Shown: positions 53,982-64,000, counted from the stretch's first letter. The stretch: DNA of 64,000 bases from Aestuariibacter salexigens DSM 15300 (GCF_000429145.1 NZ_AUBH01000002.1:62001-126000); one strand, 5' to 3'. Numbers and translations are program-made. Notes: a model not told the origin generated them from the sequence alone.

Positions 53982-54605
53982 TTACTCTCGACACCCCAGC
54001 TCAATAAAGTCCGAGCGTTCAAATAACGCCACATACTTCCGCTCAAGAAAGTCAGTTTGTGTGACCCATTCATTGATAAGGCTGCTGAGAGACACATACC
54101 AGTCAAGCGGTGCTTCGCGATACTGCGTACCGCGATCAAATACGGCCTCGTTGATGCGATTGACAACGGACAGGTAGCTATCCTGCTGAAAATCAATCAG
54201 AGCGCCAATTTCTGTGGCCAGCTCAAAGTTCGCATGCAGCAAATATCCGGATTCTCCGGCCAGTGTCCACGCCGAGTAGCGCAAAGATTCCTGGATCAGC
54301 ATACTTTCAAGGTCAGTTTTGGGTGGCCTGCCGTCAGGTTGTGCCTGCAGTAATGAAATAGTGCCTTTAACGGAAGCGAGCATGCCTTGCTGTCTGGGAA
54401 TGTAGTCATTCTTGAGCAGGATCTGATTAAACGATAGCTCAGATTTGACATTGCATAGCGCAATCAGGGTGCGCTCTTCGATGTCGCGCTCTTCATCCCA
54501 GTCCTGCAGCGCAAACGCAAGCAATATACTGGCACCAATAAGCGCAGATTCAGCAAAAACGGCGCGCCATTTTAGAGGCTTGTCTCGTTGTTTATTTAGC
54601 AGCAT
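53982..54605 (-). CDS. Single-helix membrane protein of unknown function
   Basis: 207 residues. A basic N-terminus, one membrane helix (FAESALIGASILLAFALQDW, about 17-36), then EERDIEERTLIALCNVKSELSFNQILLKNDYIP and a long helical, mostly acidic outer part. The layout resembles the DUF6090-type small membrane proteins (helix then DWxEER), but this is only a pattern match. No neighbour relation is evident. Confidence 0.65.
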   Translation of the reverse strand: MLLNKQRDKPLKWRAVFAESALIGASILLAFALQDWDEERDIEERTLIALCNVKSELSFNQILLKNDYIPRQQGMLASVKGTISLLQAQPDGRPPKTDLESMLIQESLRYSAWTLAGESGYLLHANFELATEIGALIDFQQDSYLSVVNRINEAVFDRGTQYREAPLDWYVSLSSLINEWVTQTDFLERKYVALFERSDFIELGCRE

Positions 54606-54664
54606 GATGTCTCACAACCTAAACATGATGTCTAAAAACGAGTGATTACGCCTGGTCATTGTCA

Positions 54665-55411
54665 CTACATCATCCAGTCAGATAACAGGCCTACGCAATA
54701 TGCCAGAAGCGCAGCCGAGCCACCGGTGAATAGGGTTGTTAGACCGGTCAGCCAGCGGTTCTGCCGAAGCGTTTGTCCTTTCACAAAGCCAATTAAATAA
54801 AACATGATAGAAGCCAGAATAGCACTGATGGTGAATTGCTGTGATATTTGTAGGCTAAAAAAGAATGGGATCAGCGGGATCACGCCAACACAGACAAATG
54901 CGCCAAGCGTAGTGAGGGCTGCGGTGACTGGGGCGCCAGACTGATGGCTTAAGCCGTGCTCTTCAACCAGCATGGTATCCACCCACAGCGATGGATTTTG
55001 CGTGATGGTGTCTGTGATCTGTTCAAGCACGTCGCCTTCAAACCCTTTGCGTCGGAATATTTCTCTGATCTCTTCACGTTCGCCTTCAGGCACCAAGGCG
55101 ATATGCTCGCGCTCCTGATCAATAACGCTTGCGACCGTATCGGCCTGGGTTTTCGCGGCTTCATAGTTACTGACCGCCATGCTGTAGCCGTCAGCAATCA
55201 GATTGGCCATGCCAAGCACCACCGCAACGGTGCTGGTGAAACCGGCGCCATACGCGCCTGCTACCAATGCGAACGTCGTCACACAGCCGTCAATGGCACC
55301 GAGCACCGCGTCACTCAAATATGATGGCTTTGGCGTTTTGGACAGCCTCTCACTGATGATATGCGGCTGATGCTGTTCGACAAGTCCTGCCAGATCGCGG
55401 TGCTTGGGCAT
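54665..55411 (-). CDS. VIT1/CCC1 family transporter
   Basis: 248 residues, five membrane helices. LSDAVLGAIDGCVTTFALVAGAYGAGFTSTVAVVLGMANLIADGYSMAVSNY is the VIT1/CCC1 core (PF01988), which carries Fe2+ or Mn2+ in yeast and plants. The middle cytosolic loop EREHIALVPEGEREEIREIFRRKGFEGDVLEQIT is the metal-binding-domain-like region seen in bacterial members. Four bases from the start of this gene lies the stop of the serine hydrolase gene upstream. Confidence 0.88.
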   Translation of the reverse strand: MPKHRDLAGLVEQHQPHIISERLSKTPKPSYLSDAVLGAIDGCVTTFALVAGAYGAGFTSTVAVVLGMANLIADGYSMAVSNYEAAKTQADTVASVIDQEREHIALVPEGEREEIREIFRRKGFEGDVLEQITDTITQNPSLWVDTMLVEEHGLSHQSGAPVTAALTTLGAFVCVGVIPLIPFFFSLQISQQFTISAILASIMFYLIGFVKGQTLRQNRWLTGLTTLFTGGSAALLAYCVGLLSDWMM

Positions 55412-55415
55412 AATG

Positions 55416-56564
55416 CTATTCCATTGCGTCTAGCACTAGACTGACAAACTTGCCGATTTCTCTGGGTTCAAGCCAACGTGTCACGATCACCAAATCGTTA
55501 CTGCGGTCGATGACAATAAAGTTGCCGCCAAACCCGGCTGCATAAAATATGTCTTCATTGTCAACGTCCTGCCATTTACGCTGGCCCTGATTGAGCCACC
55601 ACATATAGCCATAGCTGTCATGGGCGGGTGACGGCTGGATAGCCATATCCAGCCATTGTTTTGAAATCAGCTGTTGCTCCTGCCATTTTCCGTGATTGGC
55701 AATCAGTAAGCCGAAGCGCGCATGATCTTCGGTGGAGATAAAAATACCGCCGCCGGAGTGACCGCCGCCAGTGACTGACTGCATCATCTGTCCATCGACA
55801 TTGACCCAGGCATCATCATATCCAAACCAGCGCCAGGTGCTCGACGCGCCAATAGGATCCATTAGCTTGTTTTTTAATACCTGGGGCAGCGGCGTACGCC
55901 ACACGTGCAGCAGAGAATAGGCCAGCAGGTTAACCCGGACATCGTTATATTCCATCACTGTACCGGGCTCTCTCAATTCACGGTAACGCCAGTCATCCAG
56001 CCCGCCGGTGCTAGGTGGACGGTCTGCCCAGTCTTTAATACCAAACAATTGACCAGACCAGTCAGAGGATTGATTTAATAAGTGCTCCCAGCGCACCTTG
56101 CTGTTGTGCGCACCGTCAAACGTGCCGTCCCACACATACTCTGCAACCGGATCGTTAACGTCGCGGATCAATTTCGCATCCCACGCCAGCCCGGCCACCG
56201 TAGTGAGATAGCTCTTGGTCACACTGAAGGTCATATCAACCCGGCGGGTGTCGCCCCAGCTGGCAACTTGATAGCCGTTTTTCAGGATCATGCCGGCAGG
56301 TCCGCCGCGCTTTTTGGTCGGCCCTAACAGCTTGTGAAACGGTTCGGCCCGAAACCCTTTGAGAATGGCCACGCGCAGGTCTTTTTCACCAGAGTATTCA
56401 TTGTTACCGGCAAACTCGACGGCTAGCTGTAACGCGGCAGGATTAAATCCAGCCTGCTCTGGGGATATCGTTTGCCATTCGGCCGGCGGGGGGAAGTAGG
56501 GCTCGTCATTAGCAAGTACGTTGTAGCTGACGAAGAAAAGTAGTGTGGTCAGAAGCACTTTCAT
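55416..56564 (-). CDS. Secreted serine hydrolase (class C beta-lactamase-like)
   Basis: 382 residues with a signal peptide (LLTTLLFFVSYNVLA). Serine hydrolase of the beta-lactamase family: SVTK (SxxK, Ser about 114, Lys about 117), YND in VMEYNDVRVNLLAYSLLH (Tyr about 206) and AAGFGGN in the KTG position. Similar to esterase/DD-peptidase-like proteins; the third motif differs from true beta-lactamases, so a lactamase role is not expected. Runs toward the VIT1-like gene with 4 bases between. Confidence 0.88.
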   Translation of the reverse strand: MKVLLTTLLFFVSYNVLANDEPYFPPPAEWQTISPEQAGFNPAALQLAVEFAGNNEYSGEKDLRVAILKGFRAEPFHKLLGPTKKRGGPAGMILKNGYQVASWGDTRRVDMTFSVTKSYLTTVAGLAWDAKLIRDVNDPVAEYVWDGTFDGAHNSKVRWEHLLNQSSDWSGQLFGIKDWADRPPSTGGLDDWRYRELREPGTVMEYNDVRVNLLAYSLLHVWRTPLPQVLKNKLMDPIGASSTWRWFGYDDAWVNVDGQMMQSVTGGGHSGGGIFISTEDHARFGLLIANHGKWQEQQLISKQWLDMAIQPSPAHDSYGYMWWLNQGQRKWQDVDNEDIFYAAGFGGNFIVIDRSNDLVIVTRWLEPREIGKFVSLVLDAME

Positions 56565-56711
56565 AGCAGTGTCTTGTAAGTAAATGATTGCTCATCTCCA
56601 TAGCCTAGCATGAGATAAACCGAGCAACATACTGACAAAGTGCACTAAATCACTGTAAACCGGTATCGTCGCTGAGTACAATAGCGGCTTTTTACGGAGC
56701 AGCAGGTCAGT

Positions 56712-57497
56712 ATGCGAATTGCCTTGGGTGTAGAGTACGATGGAGCCGCGTTTTACGGATGGCAGCGCCAGCGTGAGGTCAGCAGCATCCAGCAACACAT
56801 TGAAAGCGCTCTGAGTAAAGTGGCAAACACACCCATTGAGGTACAGTGTGCCGGGCGCACTGACGCAGGCGTGCATGCCACCTATCAGGTGGTGCATTTT
56901 GATTGTCCGGTTGAGCGTCCCGAACGCGCATGGACGCTGGGCATGAACGCGAATTTGCCCGACAGTATTGCGATTAAATGGGCCCGTCAGGTGGATGATG
57001 AGTTCCACGCCCGTTTTAGCGCTACGGCGCGACGCTACCGTTATCTGATTTACAATAACAAGATGCGCAGCGGCATACTTACCCGCGGTGTGACGCACGT
57101 GCATCGTCATCTGGATGCAGACAAAATGCATCGCGCCGCACAGTGCCTGCTTGGCGAGCAGGACTTTACTTCATTTCGCGCTGCGCTGTGCCAGTCTAAA
57201 ACGCCGTTTCGTAATGTGATGGCGGTATCGGTGTTCAGGCAGGCGCAGTACGTCGTCATAGACATACAGGCAAACGCGTTTTTACACCACATGGTACGCA
57301 ATATCACCGGGTCTCTGATTGAGATAGGTTGTGGTCATCGGCCTGAAAGCTGGCTGGCTGAGCTGTTAGCTAAAAAAGATCGCACGGCGGCTGCGGCAAC
57401 GGCCAAACCGCATGGATTGTATCTGGTAGATGTCAGCTATCCCGATACATTTGGCGTGCCTGCGTCCACGCTGGGCCCGTTGTTCTTGAATCCGTAA
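56712..57497 (+). CDS. truA: tRNA pseudouridine synthase A
   Basis: 261 residues. Catalytic Asp in [19 protein letters not shown] (Asp51). [14 protein letters not shown] at the N-terminus and [21 protein letters not shown] near the C-terminus are TruA signatures. Makes pseudouridine at 38-40 of the tRNA anticodon stem. Part of the truA-accD-folC-dedD-cvpA-purF block; gap of 135 bases to accD. Confidence 0.96.
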   Translation: MRIALGVEYDGAAFYGWQRQREVSSIQQHIESALSKVANTPIEVQCAGRTDAGVHATYQVVHFDCPVERPERAWTLGMNANLPDSIAIKWARQVDDEFHARFSATARRYRYLIYNNKMRSGILTRGVTHVHRHLDADKMHRAAQCLLGEQDFTSFRAALCQSKTPFRNVMAVSVFRQAQYVVIDIQANAFLHHMVRNITGSLIEIGCGHRPESWLAELLAKKDRTAAAATAKPHGLYLVDVSYPDTFGVPASTLGPLFLNP

Positions 57498-57632
57498 CAC
57501 CTCAACAGACCAGTTTTGTTTTCGTGTGACGGGTGTTCTATGCTTTAATGTTGCGAAAAATTTTAATCAAAACAACAGACTCTATTTTCAGTTGCTACGG
57601 TCAACTTAGACGTCAACGACAGGAACGTTTTA

Positions 57633-58478
57633 ATGAGTTGGATACAAAAGATACTGCCACGCACACAATCGGCGACCAAAAGTAATGTACCGGAGGGGAT
57701 CTGGACAAAGTGCGGCTCGTGTCAGGCTGTACTGTATAAAACCGAGTTGGAGAAACTGCTCGAGGTGTGCCCCAAGTGCGATCACCACATGCGCATTACC
57801 GCACGTGCGCGCCTGAATCATTTCCTCGATCAGGGCGATAGAGAGGAAATCGGTGGCGAACTTGAGCCGCAGGATGTGCTGAAATTCAAGGATTCGAAGC
57901 GCTATAAAGACCGCATTGTGGCAGCGCAAAAAGCCACAAATGAGAAAGACGCACTGATTGTCATGCAGGGCAAGTTGAAAGGCATGCCGCTGGTGGCGGC
58001 CAGTTTTGAATTTAGCTTTCTTGGCGGTTCTATGGCGTCAGTTGTAGGCGCTCGCTTTGTCGAAGGCGTCAATATGTGTCTTGAAAAGAACATGCCGTTG
58101 GTGTGCTTTTCTGCCAGCGGCGGCGCACGTATGCAGGAAGCGCTGCTGTCCTTGATGCAAATGGCCAAGACCAGTGCGGCACTGGCAAAGATGAGCAAAA
58201 AGGGACTGCCTTTCATTTCAGTCCTCACCGACCCAACCATGGGCGGCGTATCGGCCAGTCTCGCCATGCTTGGTGATGTCAATATTGCCGAGCCGAAAGC
58301 CTTGATTGGTTTTGCTGGCCCCAGAGTCATTGAGCAGACTGTGCGAGAAACCCTGCCGGAAGGCTTTCAGCGCAGTGAGTTTTTGCTCGAAAAAGGCGCT
58401 ATCGACATGATTGTCGACCGTCGTGACATGCGCGATAAAGTCCATTCAATTCTGTCTAAACTGCATCATCAACACTAA
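57633..58478 (+). CDS. accD: Acetyl-CoA carboxylase carboxyltransferase subunit beta
   Basis: 281 residues. Zinc ribbon [19 protein letters not shown] with Cys27, Cys30, Cys46 and Cys49, then the crotonase-like core [26 protein letters not shown] and [18 protein letters not shown]. Partner of AccA in making malonyl-CoA. AGGA precedes the ATG. Stop adjoins the folC ATG (TAAATG). Confidence 0.97.
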   Translation: MSWIQKILPRTQSATKSNVPEGIWTKCGSCQAVLYKTELEKLLEVCPKCDHHMRITARARLNHFLDQGDREEIGGELEPQDVLKFKDSKRYKDRIVAAQKATNEKDALIVMQGKLKGMPLVAASFEFSFLGGSMASVVGARFVEGVNMCLEKNMPLVCFSASGGARMQEALLSLMQMAKTSAALAKMSKKGLPFISVLTDPTMGGVSASLAMLGDVNIAEPKALIGFAGPRVIEQTVRETLPEGFQRSEFLLEKGAIDMIVDRRDMRDKVHSILSKLHHQH

Positions 58479-59744
58479 ATGACCTCGAACATTTCTGGCC
58501 AGCGCAATGCAATGCGCGACTGGCCGCTTTGCCGTTGGCTTGCTCACCTTGAAGCACTTCATCCCGTAGGTATCGAAATGGGACTGGAACGGGTGACACG
58601 TGTGCTCAAGGCCTTGCAACTAGATTTATCTGATTCCAGAGTCATCACCGTCGCGGGTACCAATGGCAAGGGCACTACTTGTGCAGCCCTCGCTCAGGCA
58701 GCACGGTTTCTAGAACTGAACGTTGGCGTGTACAGCTCTCCCCATTTGATTGACTACAGGGAGCGGGTGACCATCAACAACGCCATGCTGTCAGAACAGG
58801 ACCATTGCGAGGCGTTTTTATATGTAGAGCAGGCGCGTGGTGATATCAGTCTTACCTATTTTGAATTCAGCACGCTGGCAGCGCTTTATCTTTTTGCCAA
58901 GACTAAGCCTGACTGGATACTGCTTGAAGTGGGACTAGGGGGCAGACTGGATGCGGTAAACATTGTTGATCCTGAGCTGGCCATTATTACTACCATCGGT
59001 ATAGACCATATCGACTGGCTGGGTGACAACCGCGAAGATATCGGCCGGGAGAAGGCCGGCATTATGCGCACCCATGTCGACACTGTACTGGGCGATGCCG
59101 AGGCGCCGCAAAGCGTGTTGGCCTATGCCGACGAGATAAAGTCTACCGTTTACCGACAGGGTATCGAGTTTGCCTTCAGGGTAGATGGGGACAGCTGGAG
59201 CTGGCGCCAGCAGGAGCTTGAACTAAGCGGTTTGCCGCTGCCGCTTATCCCGGTGCAAAACCTCTCGACTGCGCTGATGGCGCTCAAGCGGCTCGGTGTG
59301 GAGGTGAATAGTGAGATCGCCGTGAATATGTGCCAGCACACCAGTGTGCCTGGTCGCATGCAGAAAATCGCCTCGTCTCCTGACGTTATCTGTGATGTGG
59401 CTCATAATCCTCAGGCTAGTGCATTGCTGGCCAAACGGCTTGCCAATAGCTCGCCACGGCGTTATTTTTTTGTTGTTGGGATGCTTGCGGATAAGGACAT
59501 ACCTTCGACCCTTGCACCGCTTTTTGAATTCGATGCGTGCTGGTTGCCCGCATCACTGGATGTACCACGAGGGGCGGATTGTGCTACATTAGCGTCGCAT
59601 CTGGTCGGACAACATGTGGAAGGCCAGTTCAGTAGCGTAACCGACGCATATCAGCGTGCTCGTGAACTTGCGTATCCTGACGAAGTCATTATTGTGTTTG
59701 GTTCTTTTTTCACGGTTGCTGCGCTTGTAGATTCTGTGAACTAA
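58479..59744 (+). CDS. folC: Dihydrofolate synthase / folylpolyglutamate synthase
   Basis: 421 residues, Mur ligase superfamily. ATP loop VAGTNGKGTTCAAL (about 58-70), YSSPHLIDYRERVTIN, EVGLGGRLDAVN and CDVAHNPQASALL. Adds glutamates to dihydropteroate and folates. Starts right after accD; an in-frame ATG at 58512 (MRDWPL) is also possible. Same order as in E. coli. Confidence 0.96.
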   Translation: MTSNISGQRNAMRDWPLCRWLAHLEALHPVGIEMGLERVTRVLKALQLDLSDSRVITVAGTNGKGTTCAALAQAARFLELNVGVYSSPHLIDYRERVTINNAMLSEQDHCEAFLYVEQARGDISLTYFEFSTLAALYLFAKTKPDWILLEVGLGGRLDAVNIVDPELAIITTIGIDHIDWLGDNREDIGREKAGIMRTHVDTVLGDAEAPQSVLAYADEIKSTVYRQGIEFAFRVDGDSWSWRQQELELSGLPLPLIPVQNLSTALMALKRLGVEVNSEIAVNMCQHTSVPGRMQKIASSPDVICDVAHNPQASALLAKRLANSSPRRYFFVVGMLADKDIPSTLAPLFEFDACWLPASLDVPRGADCATLASHLVGQHVEGQFSSVTDAYQRARELAYPDEVIIVFGSFFTVAALVDSVN

Positions 59745-59769
59745 CTAATTAATGGATTGAGGCACTCCG

Positions 59770-60417
59770 TTGGCAACGGCATTACAGAACAGACTTGTGG
59801 GGACCGTCATTCTGGTCGCTCTGGCAGTGATCTTTCTGCCGGATATTCTTGACGGCGAAAAACAGCAAAATCGCGAGCTCTTCGTTGATGTGCCGCCTCA
59901 GCCCGTCGTCAGGCCCGTTATTGCGCCAGAAGCTTTTCCTGCGGAAGAAGTCAAACAAGCCGCGTCACGCCCGGTAGAAGTGGTTGACGAACAGGCTGTT
60001 GATGATCCCGCGCCGAACAACGATGCCGATGAGCAGGCATCTGAAGAGTCCGCTTCACAGACCTCCGAAAATGACACGCAAGACGAGGAGCCCAGTGCGT
60101 TAGCAGTGCAAAGCGACACTTCCAGCCTGGCCGATCAGACAGTAGTGGAGCAGGACCCGGATATTCAGCTGGAAAACTCAGGCTGGGTTATCCAGCTTGG
60201 CAGTTTCCGTCACCAAAAGAATGTCAGAGACTTGCTGACTAAGCTTGAAAAGGCCGGTTACCGCGCCTTCAGCCGTCCGGTACAAACCAGCTCTGGTGTG
60301 TTGACCAAAGTGTTTGTCGGGCCAGACCTGCAGCGCGATAATCTCACCGCGGCGTTGCCGCATTTGAAGGAAGAAACCGGGCTGGTCGGTCGTATCACAC
60401 CGTTTACCGTTGAGTAG
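59770..60417 (+). CDS. dedD: SPOR-domain cell division protein DedD
   Basis: 215 residues from TTG 59770, with GAGG seven bases before. One N-terminal membrane helix (GTVILVALAVIFLPDI), an acidic, disordered middle rich in E/D/A/S (about 45-130), and a SPOR domain at about 136-213 (GWVIQLGSFRHQKNVRDLLTKLEKAGY). SPOR domains bind denuded peptidoglycan at the division septum. Position between folC and cvpA equals E. coli dedD. Confidence 0.93.
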   Translation: MATALQNRLVGTVILVALAVIFLPDILDGEKQQNRELFVDVPPQPVVRPVIAPEAFPAEEVKQAASRPVEVVDEQAVDDPAPNNDADEQASEESASQTSENDTQDEEPSALAVQSDTSSLADQTVVEQDPDIQLENSGWVIQLGSFRHQKNVRDLLTKLEKAGYRAFSRPVQTSSGVLTKVFVGPDLQRDNLTAALPHLKEETGLVGRITPFTVE

Positions 60418-60626
60418 TGTGGAGCTACGACACTTAACACGTAACAAACGGTAAAAGTGCAAGATTTTCAAAAAGCGTTTTGTTAGAATGCGCGCCATCC
60501 TGAATGAGCCGACATCGTGACCACGCTGTGCTGTCAATCCAGCCTGACGTGATGGCGAAAATTGGCAGCATGTCAATGTGTTAATCATCATTGTCATGTC
60601 AACTCAAAAGTGACTCCTACGGTGTT

Positions 60627-61118
60627 ATGAACTGGATAGACTTTGCAATAATTGGGGTGATTGTCCTGTCGTCCCTGATCAGTCTGGTTCGTGGATTTGT
60701 CAAAGAAGCGGTGTCTCTGGCAATCTGGATTGGCGCATTTTTTGTCGCCAGTCAGTTTTACGCCGACCTTGCCGTGCATCTCACTAATTTTAATGACGAG
60801 CTTGTCCGTAATGGCGTGGCTATTACCATCCTGTTTGTTACCACGCTGATTCTGGGCGGTCTGCTCAACTATATTATCGGTCAACTGGTTCAATATACCG
60901 GTTTATCGGGCACTGACCGCGCACTCGGTGCGGTATTTGGTGCGCTTCGCGGCGTGCTGATTGTCAGTGCAATCTTGTTTTTTATGGACAGCTTCACACC
61001 ATCCTCCAACAGCGAATGGTGGCAGGCGTCGATGTTGATCCCTGAGTTCTCAAAAATTATTGAATGGTTTTTTCAATACATGCAGCAGAACTCAAGCTTT
61101 CTACAACCCACAACATAG
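60627..61118 (+). CDS. cvpA: Colicin V production protein CvpA
   Basis: 163 residues from ATG 60627 ([16 protein letters not shown]), the family start; a TTG 12 codons upstream is not needed. Four membrane helices; [12 protein letters not shown]-type loop ([18 protein letters not shown]) and [20 protein letters not shown] are CvpA hallmarks. In E. coli it is needed for colicin V export and envelope stress resistance. Nine bases before purF, so co-transcribed. The 209-base gap upstream carries the likely promoter; no clear PurR palindrome was seen in it. Confidence 0.94.
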   Translation: MNWIDFAIIGVIVLSSLISLVRGFVKEAVSLAIWIGAFFVASQFYADLAVHLTNFNDELVRNGVAITILFVTTLILGGLLNYIIGQLVQYTGLSGTDRALGAVFGALRGVLIVSAILFFMDSFTPSSNSEWWQASMLIPEFSKIIEWFFQYMQQNSSFLQPTT

Positions 61119-61127
61119 GTAAATCTC

Positions 61128-62648
61128 ATGTGCGGTATTGTTGGTATTGTTGGTAAAAGTCCTGTTAATCAGTCGATCTATGACGCATTAACCGTGCTTC
61201 AGCACCGTGGACAGGACGCCGCAGGTATCATTACGATTGATGAAGGAATGTTCCACCTGCGTAAAGCCAATGGTTTGGTCAGGGATGTGTTCCACACCCG
61301 TCATATGAAAAGACTGACGGGCAACTTCGGGATTGGCCATGCCCGCTATCCCACGGCGGGAACCTCGAGCTCTGCCGAAGCGCAGCCGTTTTACGTGAAT
61401 TCGCCCTTTGGTATTGCGTTCGCCCATAATGGCAACCTCACTAATGCCCATGAGTTACAAAAAGATGTGGTGAGAATTGCTCGCCGTCATATCAATACCA
61501 CTTCAGACTCCGAACTGTTATTGAACATACTCGCCCATGAATTACAGGATGCCAAAGGCCTGACAATTACGCCGGAAGAAATCTTCGACGTGGTGACCAA
61601 AGTTCACCGTAAAATACGCGGTGCCTACGCCGTGGTCGCTGCCATCATCGGCAACGGCATGCTGGCATTCAGAGATCCTCACGGTATTCGACCTCTGGCG
61701 CTGGGTAAGCGAAGCACAGAATTTGGTGATGAGTATATGGTGGCGTCAGAGAGCGTGGCGCTGGATGCCGTCGGGTTTACTTTTATTCGTGACGTGGCGC
61801 CAGGAGAGGCGGTTTATGTTACAGAAGACGGCGAGCTGTTTACCAAACAGTGTGCAGAATCACCGAGCTGCAACCCATGTATTTTTGAATTTGTTTACTT
61901 TGCTCGCCCTGATAGCTTTATCGATGGGATTTCGGTCTATGCATCACGGGTCAATATGGGCCGTAAACTGGGTGAAAAGATCCGTCGCGAATGGGCCGAT
62001 CTGGATATTGACGTTGTCATCCCTATCCCTGAAACCTCAATGGATGTGGCGCTGCAAATCGCCACCACGCTTGAGCTTCCCTATCGTCAAGGGTTTGTAA
62101 AAAACCGCTACATCGGTAGAACCTTTATCATGCCTGGTCAGAAGATGCGTAAAAAGTCAGTGCGTCGCAAGCTCAATGCGATTGGCTCTGAATTTAAAGG
62201 CAAAAACGTGCTGTTGGTCGATGATTCAATTGTACGCGGTACCACGTCTGGGCAAATCATTGAAATGGCCCGTGAGTCTGGCGCCAAGAAAGTGTATTTT
62301 GCCTCCGCTGCTCCGGAAATTCGCTTCCCTAACGTGTACGGCATTGATATGCCATCTGCCAATGAGCTTATCGCCTATGGTCGTGAGATCGAGCAGATTT
62401 CCGAACTGATCCAGGCGGATGGATTAATCTTCCAGGATATTAACGATCTGGTAGAAGCGGTACGCGAGGAAAACCCGGCGATAGAATGTTTTGAAACCTC
62501 AGTTTTCGACGGCAACTATATCACTGGAGACGTCGATCAGGCTTACCTTGAATTGATTGATATGGCGCGTAATGAAGGTGCTAAGCAGCTCAAGTTACAG
62601 ACCGAATTAAGTAACCTGGAAATGTACAATATCGACCAAGAAGACTAA
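61128..62648 (+). CDS. purF: Amidophosphoribosyltransferase
   Basis: 506 residues. Ntn-type glutaminase with Cys2 nucleophile (MCGIVGIVG), [16 protein letters not shown] and [11 protein letters not shown] in the N-domain, and the PRPP loop [17 protein letters not shown] in the C-domain. First committed step of purine synthesis: PRPP plus glutamine to phosphoribosylamine. Confidence 0.97.
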   Translation: MCGIVGIVGKSPVNQSIYDALTVLQHRGQDAAGIITIDEGMFHLRKANGLVRDVFHTRHMKRLTGNFGIGHARYPTAGTSSSAEAQPFYVNSPFGIAFAHNGNLTNAHELQKDVVRIARRHINTTSDSELLLNILAHELQDAKGLTITPEEIFDVVTKVHRKIRGAYAVVAAIIGNGMLAFRDPHGIRPLALGKRSTEFGDEYMVASESVALDAVGFTFIRDVAPGEAVYVTEDGELFTKQCAESPSCNPCIFEFVYFARPDSFIDGISVYASRVNMGRKLGEKIRREWADLDIDVVIPIPETSMDVALQIATTLELPYRQGFVKNRYIGRTFIMPGQKMRKKSVRRKLNAIGSEFKGKNVLLVDDSIVRGTTSGQIIEMARESGAKKVYFASAAPEIRFPNVYGIDMPSANELIAYGREIEQISELIQADGLIFQDINDLVEAVREENPAIECFETSVFDGNYITGDVDQAYLELIDMARNEGAKQLKLQTELSNLEMYNIDQED

Positions 62649-62667
62649 GCACGATAGTCGCGCATAA

Positions 62668-62701
62668 AAAAACGCCCGCTCGATATCAAGCGGGCGTTTT
62701 T
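62668..62701. terminator. Bidirectional terminator between purF and the Yip1-like gene
   Basis: 13-bp stem AAAAACGCCCGCT / AGCGGGCGTTTTT with an 8-base loop; serves both convergent genes. Confidence 0.93.
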
Positions 62702-62715
62702 GTTTGTATTTGAGT

Positions 62716-63315
62716 TTAGTGGGTGTAGACCGGACCCATGCCCATATTCCACAAAATCACCGAGCCTACCATCAGGATGACCAGCAATATCAGCGCGCAG
62801 GTCACAACTGAGCTTGAGTAAATGAATCCTTTTTCTTCCGGCATATGCATCAGAATTGGTACGCCTGAGTACAACAGGTAAATCGAGTATGAGACCCCAA
62901 TAAGGCCAACCGTCATCAGTACCCATAATTCAGGATAAAGCGCTGCAAAGCCAACCATGAAAATAGGCGTTGCCGTGTAGGCCGCAAGCTCCAGAGATTG
63001 CGTGTACGTGGGGGTGGCGTCGAACGCTTTGGCCAGTTCGTGGATCATGATGGCCAACGCCACCACGCCTGCGATAAGCCCGAAGTACATACCAATGCTC
63101 ATCGTCATTGCGCTGCTAGCCGTCAGTTTAATCAGGTCTCCGGCACCAATACTCCAGCCAATATGAGCTGCTGAGTAGTATCCACATACCGCAGGGATCA
63201 GCGCAATAATTGCGATATGGCTTAACGCATAAAAATAACTTTCGTGGCGGGTATCAATATTATGCCACTCTTCTCTAGGGTGGGTATAAATGCCCCAAAG
63301 GTGGTTCAGGATCAT
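62716..63315 (-). CDS. Yip1 domain inner-membrane protein
   Basis: 199 residues with five membrane helices. The N-terminal pattern LWGIYTHPREEWHNI and ELAAYTATPIFMVGFAALYPELWVL with conserved aromatic/Pro residues fits the Yip1/YohC family (PF04893). Function unknown. The start, MILNHLWGI, is 285 bases away from the divergent DUF305 gene. Confidence 0.85.
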   Translation of the reverse strand: MILNHLWGIYTHPREEWHNIDTRHESYFYALSHIAIIALIPAVCGYYSAAHIGWSIGAGDLIKLTASSAMTMSIGMYFGLIAGVVALAIMIHELAKAFDATPTYTQSLELAAYTATPIFMVGFAALYPELWVLMTVGLIGVSYSIYLLYSGVPILMHMPEEKGFIYSSSVVTCALILLVILMVGSVILWNMGMGPVYTH

Positions 63316-63599
63316 ACAGGTACTTCCTCATGCTCTGCGTGGATGGCGAGTCGCCAAACTGTTTGCGCGTTACGTAATACGATTAAAATATCGCCTTACT
63401 TGTAATAAAGATGATAATTTTTAACAATTATTTCACACGAGTGTCTTGGAAATTGGCGATTTCGTCAACAGTTTTCTCGCAATCAAGCGTCTTTATTAGC
63501 GTGACGTTGCCTGACCTTCGTTTTTTGTGATCTGCATCATGTCGCAAGCGATATACATATTTTCAAAAACAATAATCATAATCTGGAGAGCAAAGCACC

Positions 63600-64000
63600 A
63601 TGCCGTCTGTGCAAATTCACCACCTTTTTAAGCCCACAGCCCTGGCACTGTTAACTGGCCACATGTTAACTGCTACGGCGCAAGACGTACCTATTGTGCA
63701 GCCCGGCGCGCCCGGGCAGGAATCCCGGTCTATTAGTGCCGAGCAGGCAATTGAAATCAGTGATACCGGTTACACCCGTGATGATGTCAAATTCATGCAG
63801 AACATGATCCCTCACCACGGCCAGGCGGTGGAGATGGGTGAACTGGTTGCGCAGCGTACGAATAATCAGGCGCTGCTGGATATCGCTGGCCGTATCGAAA
63901 AGTCGCAGGCAGATGAAATTGCCTACATGCAAAGCTGGCTTGAAGAGCGTGGAGAAGCGACAGAAGTCCCTCACCATATGCATATGGACCATAGCATGAT
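63600..64000 (+). CDS. DUF305 family secreted protein (partial, 3' end outside window)
   Basis: Begins at ATG 63600, with GGAGAG ten bases upstream, and stays open to base 64000 (about 133 residues seen). Signal-like N-terminus (LFKPTALALLTGHMLTATAQ) is followed by a DUF305 domain: YTRDDVKFMQNMIPHHGQAVEMGELVAQ with the conserved HH/Met motif, and later a His/Met-rich run PHHMHMDHSMM suggestive of copper binding. The 284-base upstream gap holds no other recognised gene. Confidence 0.85.
   Translation, partial: MPSVQIHHLFKPTALALLTGHMLTATAQDVPIVQPGAPGQESRSISAEQAIEISDTGYTRDDVKFMQNMIPHHGQAVEMGELVAQRTNNQALLDIAGRIEKSQADEIAYMQSWLEERGEATEVPHHMHMDHSM

Noticed and set aside
56592-57131. Minus-strand frame of 179 codons opposite truA
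   Set aside because: Shadow of truA; no signal, no recognised motif.
57505-57520. FadR-like half site GACCAGTT between truA and accD
   Set aside because: Only the right half matches; the left half is unlike the consensus, so it is likely chance.
60418-60626. Possible PurR operator upstream of cvpA-purF
   Set aside because: No convincing 16-bp palindrome of the PurR type was found in the gap.

Overview
The window reads as a chromosomal segment of a marine gammaproteobacterium, most likely an Alteromonadales/Alteromonadaceae member (Alteromonas or Aestuariibacter-like). The evidence is E. coli-like gene order in several housekeeping blocks (yoaA-tsaB-slp-fadD-rnd-ycgL-mltB-FAH-ycgN; dsbB-nhaB/fadR; truA-accD-folC-dedD-cvpA-purF). 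These are mixed with marine traits: a ten-gene Mrp-type Na+/H+ antiporter, NhaB, a large TonB-dependent receptor, a GH16 laminarinase-like lipoprotein, a wax-ester synthase and an orphan PEP-CTERM protein. No tRNA, rRNA, CRISPR array, prophage or insertion sequence was found.

Layout. 1-452: start of an orphan periplasmic solute-binding protein (minus strand, runs off the window). 520-7939 (minus): Mrp/Mbh-like antiporter operon in the order E-F-G-(MbhDE-like)-B-C-D-D'-small-D''. 8177-18359 (plus): DNA repair helicase, tRNA t6A factor, lipoprotein, fatty-acid activation, RNase D, murein transglycosylase. 18360-19493 (minus): a lipoprotein and solute-binding protein pair. 19542-25689: divergent histidine-utilisation regulon, hutGI against hutCUH, with tandem HutC operators between them. 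25727-28808: dsbB-nhaB divergent from fadR. 28963-30044: two phasins, the second with a histone-H1-like tail. 30183-32749: arsenic operon arsR-arsC-arsH-acr3. 32766-35028 (minus): solute-binding protein and patatin lipase. 35324-39433: DUF445 protein, TetR regulator, WS/DGAT acyltransferase and a DUF1439-like protein. 39611-47119: GMC oxidoreductase, TonB receptor, M24 peptidase and DUF885 peptidase. 47298-50349: GH16 glucanase, YbaK, esterase. 50702-56564: PEP-CTERM protein behind a sigma-54-like promoter, AraC-type membrane regulator, several small membrane or hypothetical proteins, VIT1-type transporter, serine hydrolase. 56712-62648: truA to purF. 62716-64000: Yip1-like membrane protein and the start of a DUF305 copper/metal-site-type secreted protein.

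Functional threads. Lipid metabolism recurs (fadD, fadR, patatin lipase, WS/DGAT, phasins, accD), and FadR-like palindromes lie upstream of both fadD and fadR. Sodium and pH homeostasis is doubly provided for (Mrp operon and NhaB). Three orphan solute-binding-like proteins have no permease beside them. The most unusual observations are the sigma-54-type promoter in front of the lone PEP-CTERM gene, the fadD/rnd junction that reproduces the hairpin plus U-run leader known from E. coli rnd, the archaeal-Mbh-like gene order of the antiporter operon with three ion-pumping-type subunits and no full-length MrpA, and the internally duplicated DUF445 protein. No clearly new multi-gene system was found.
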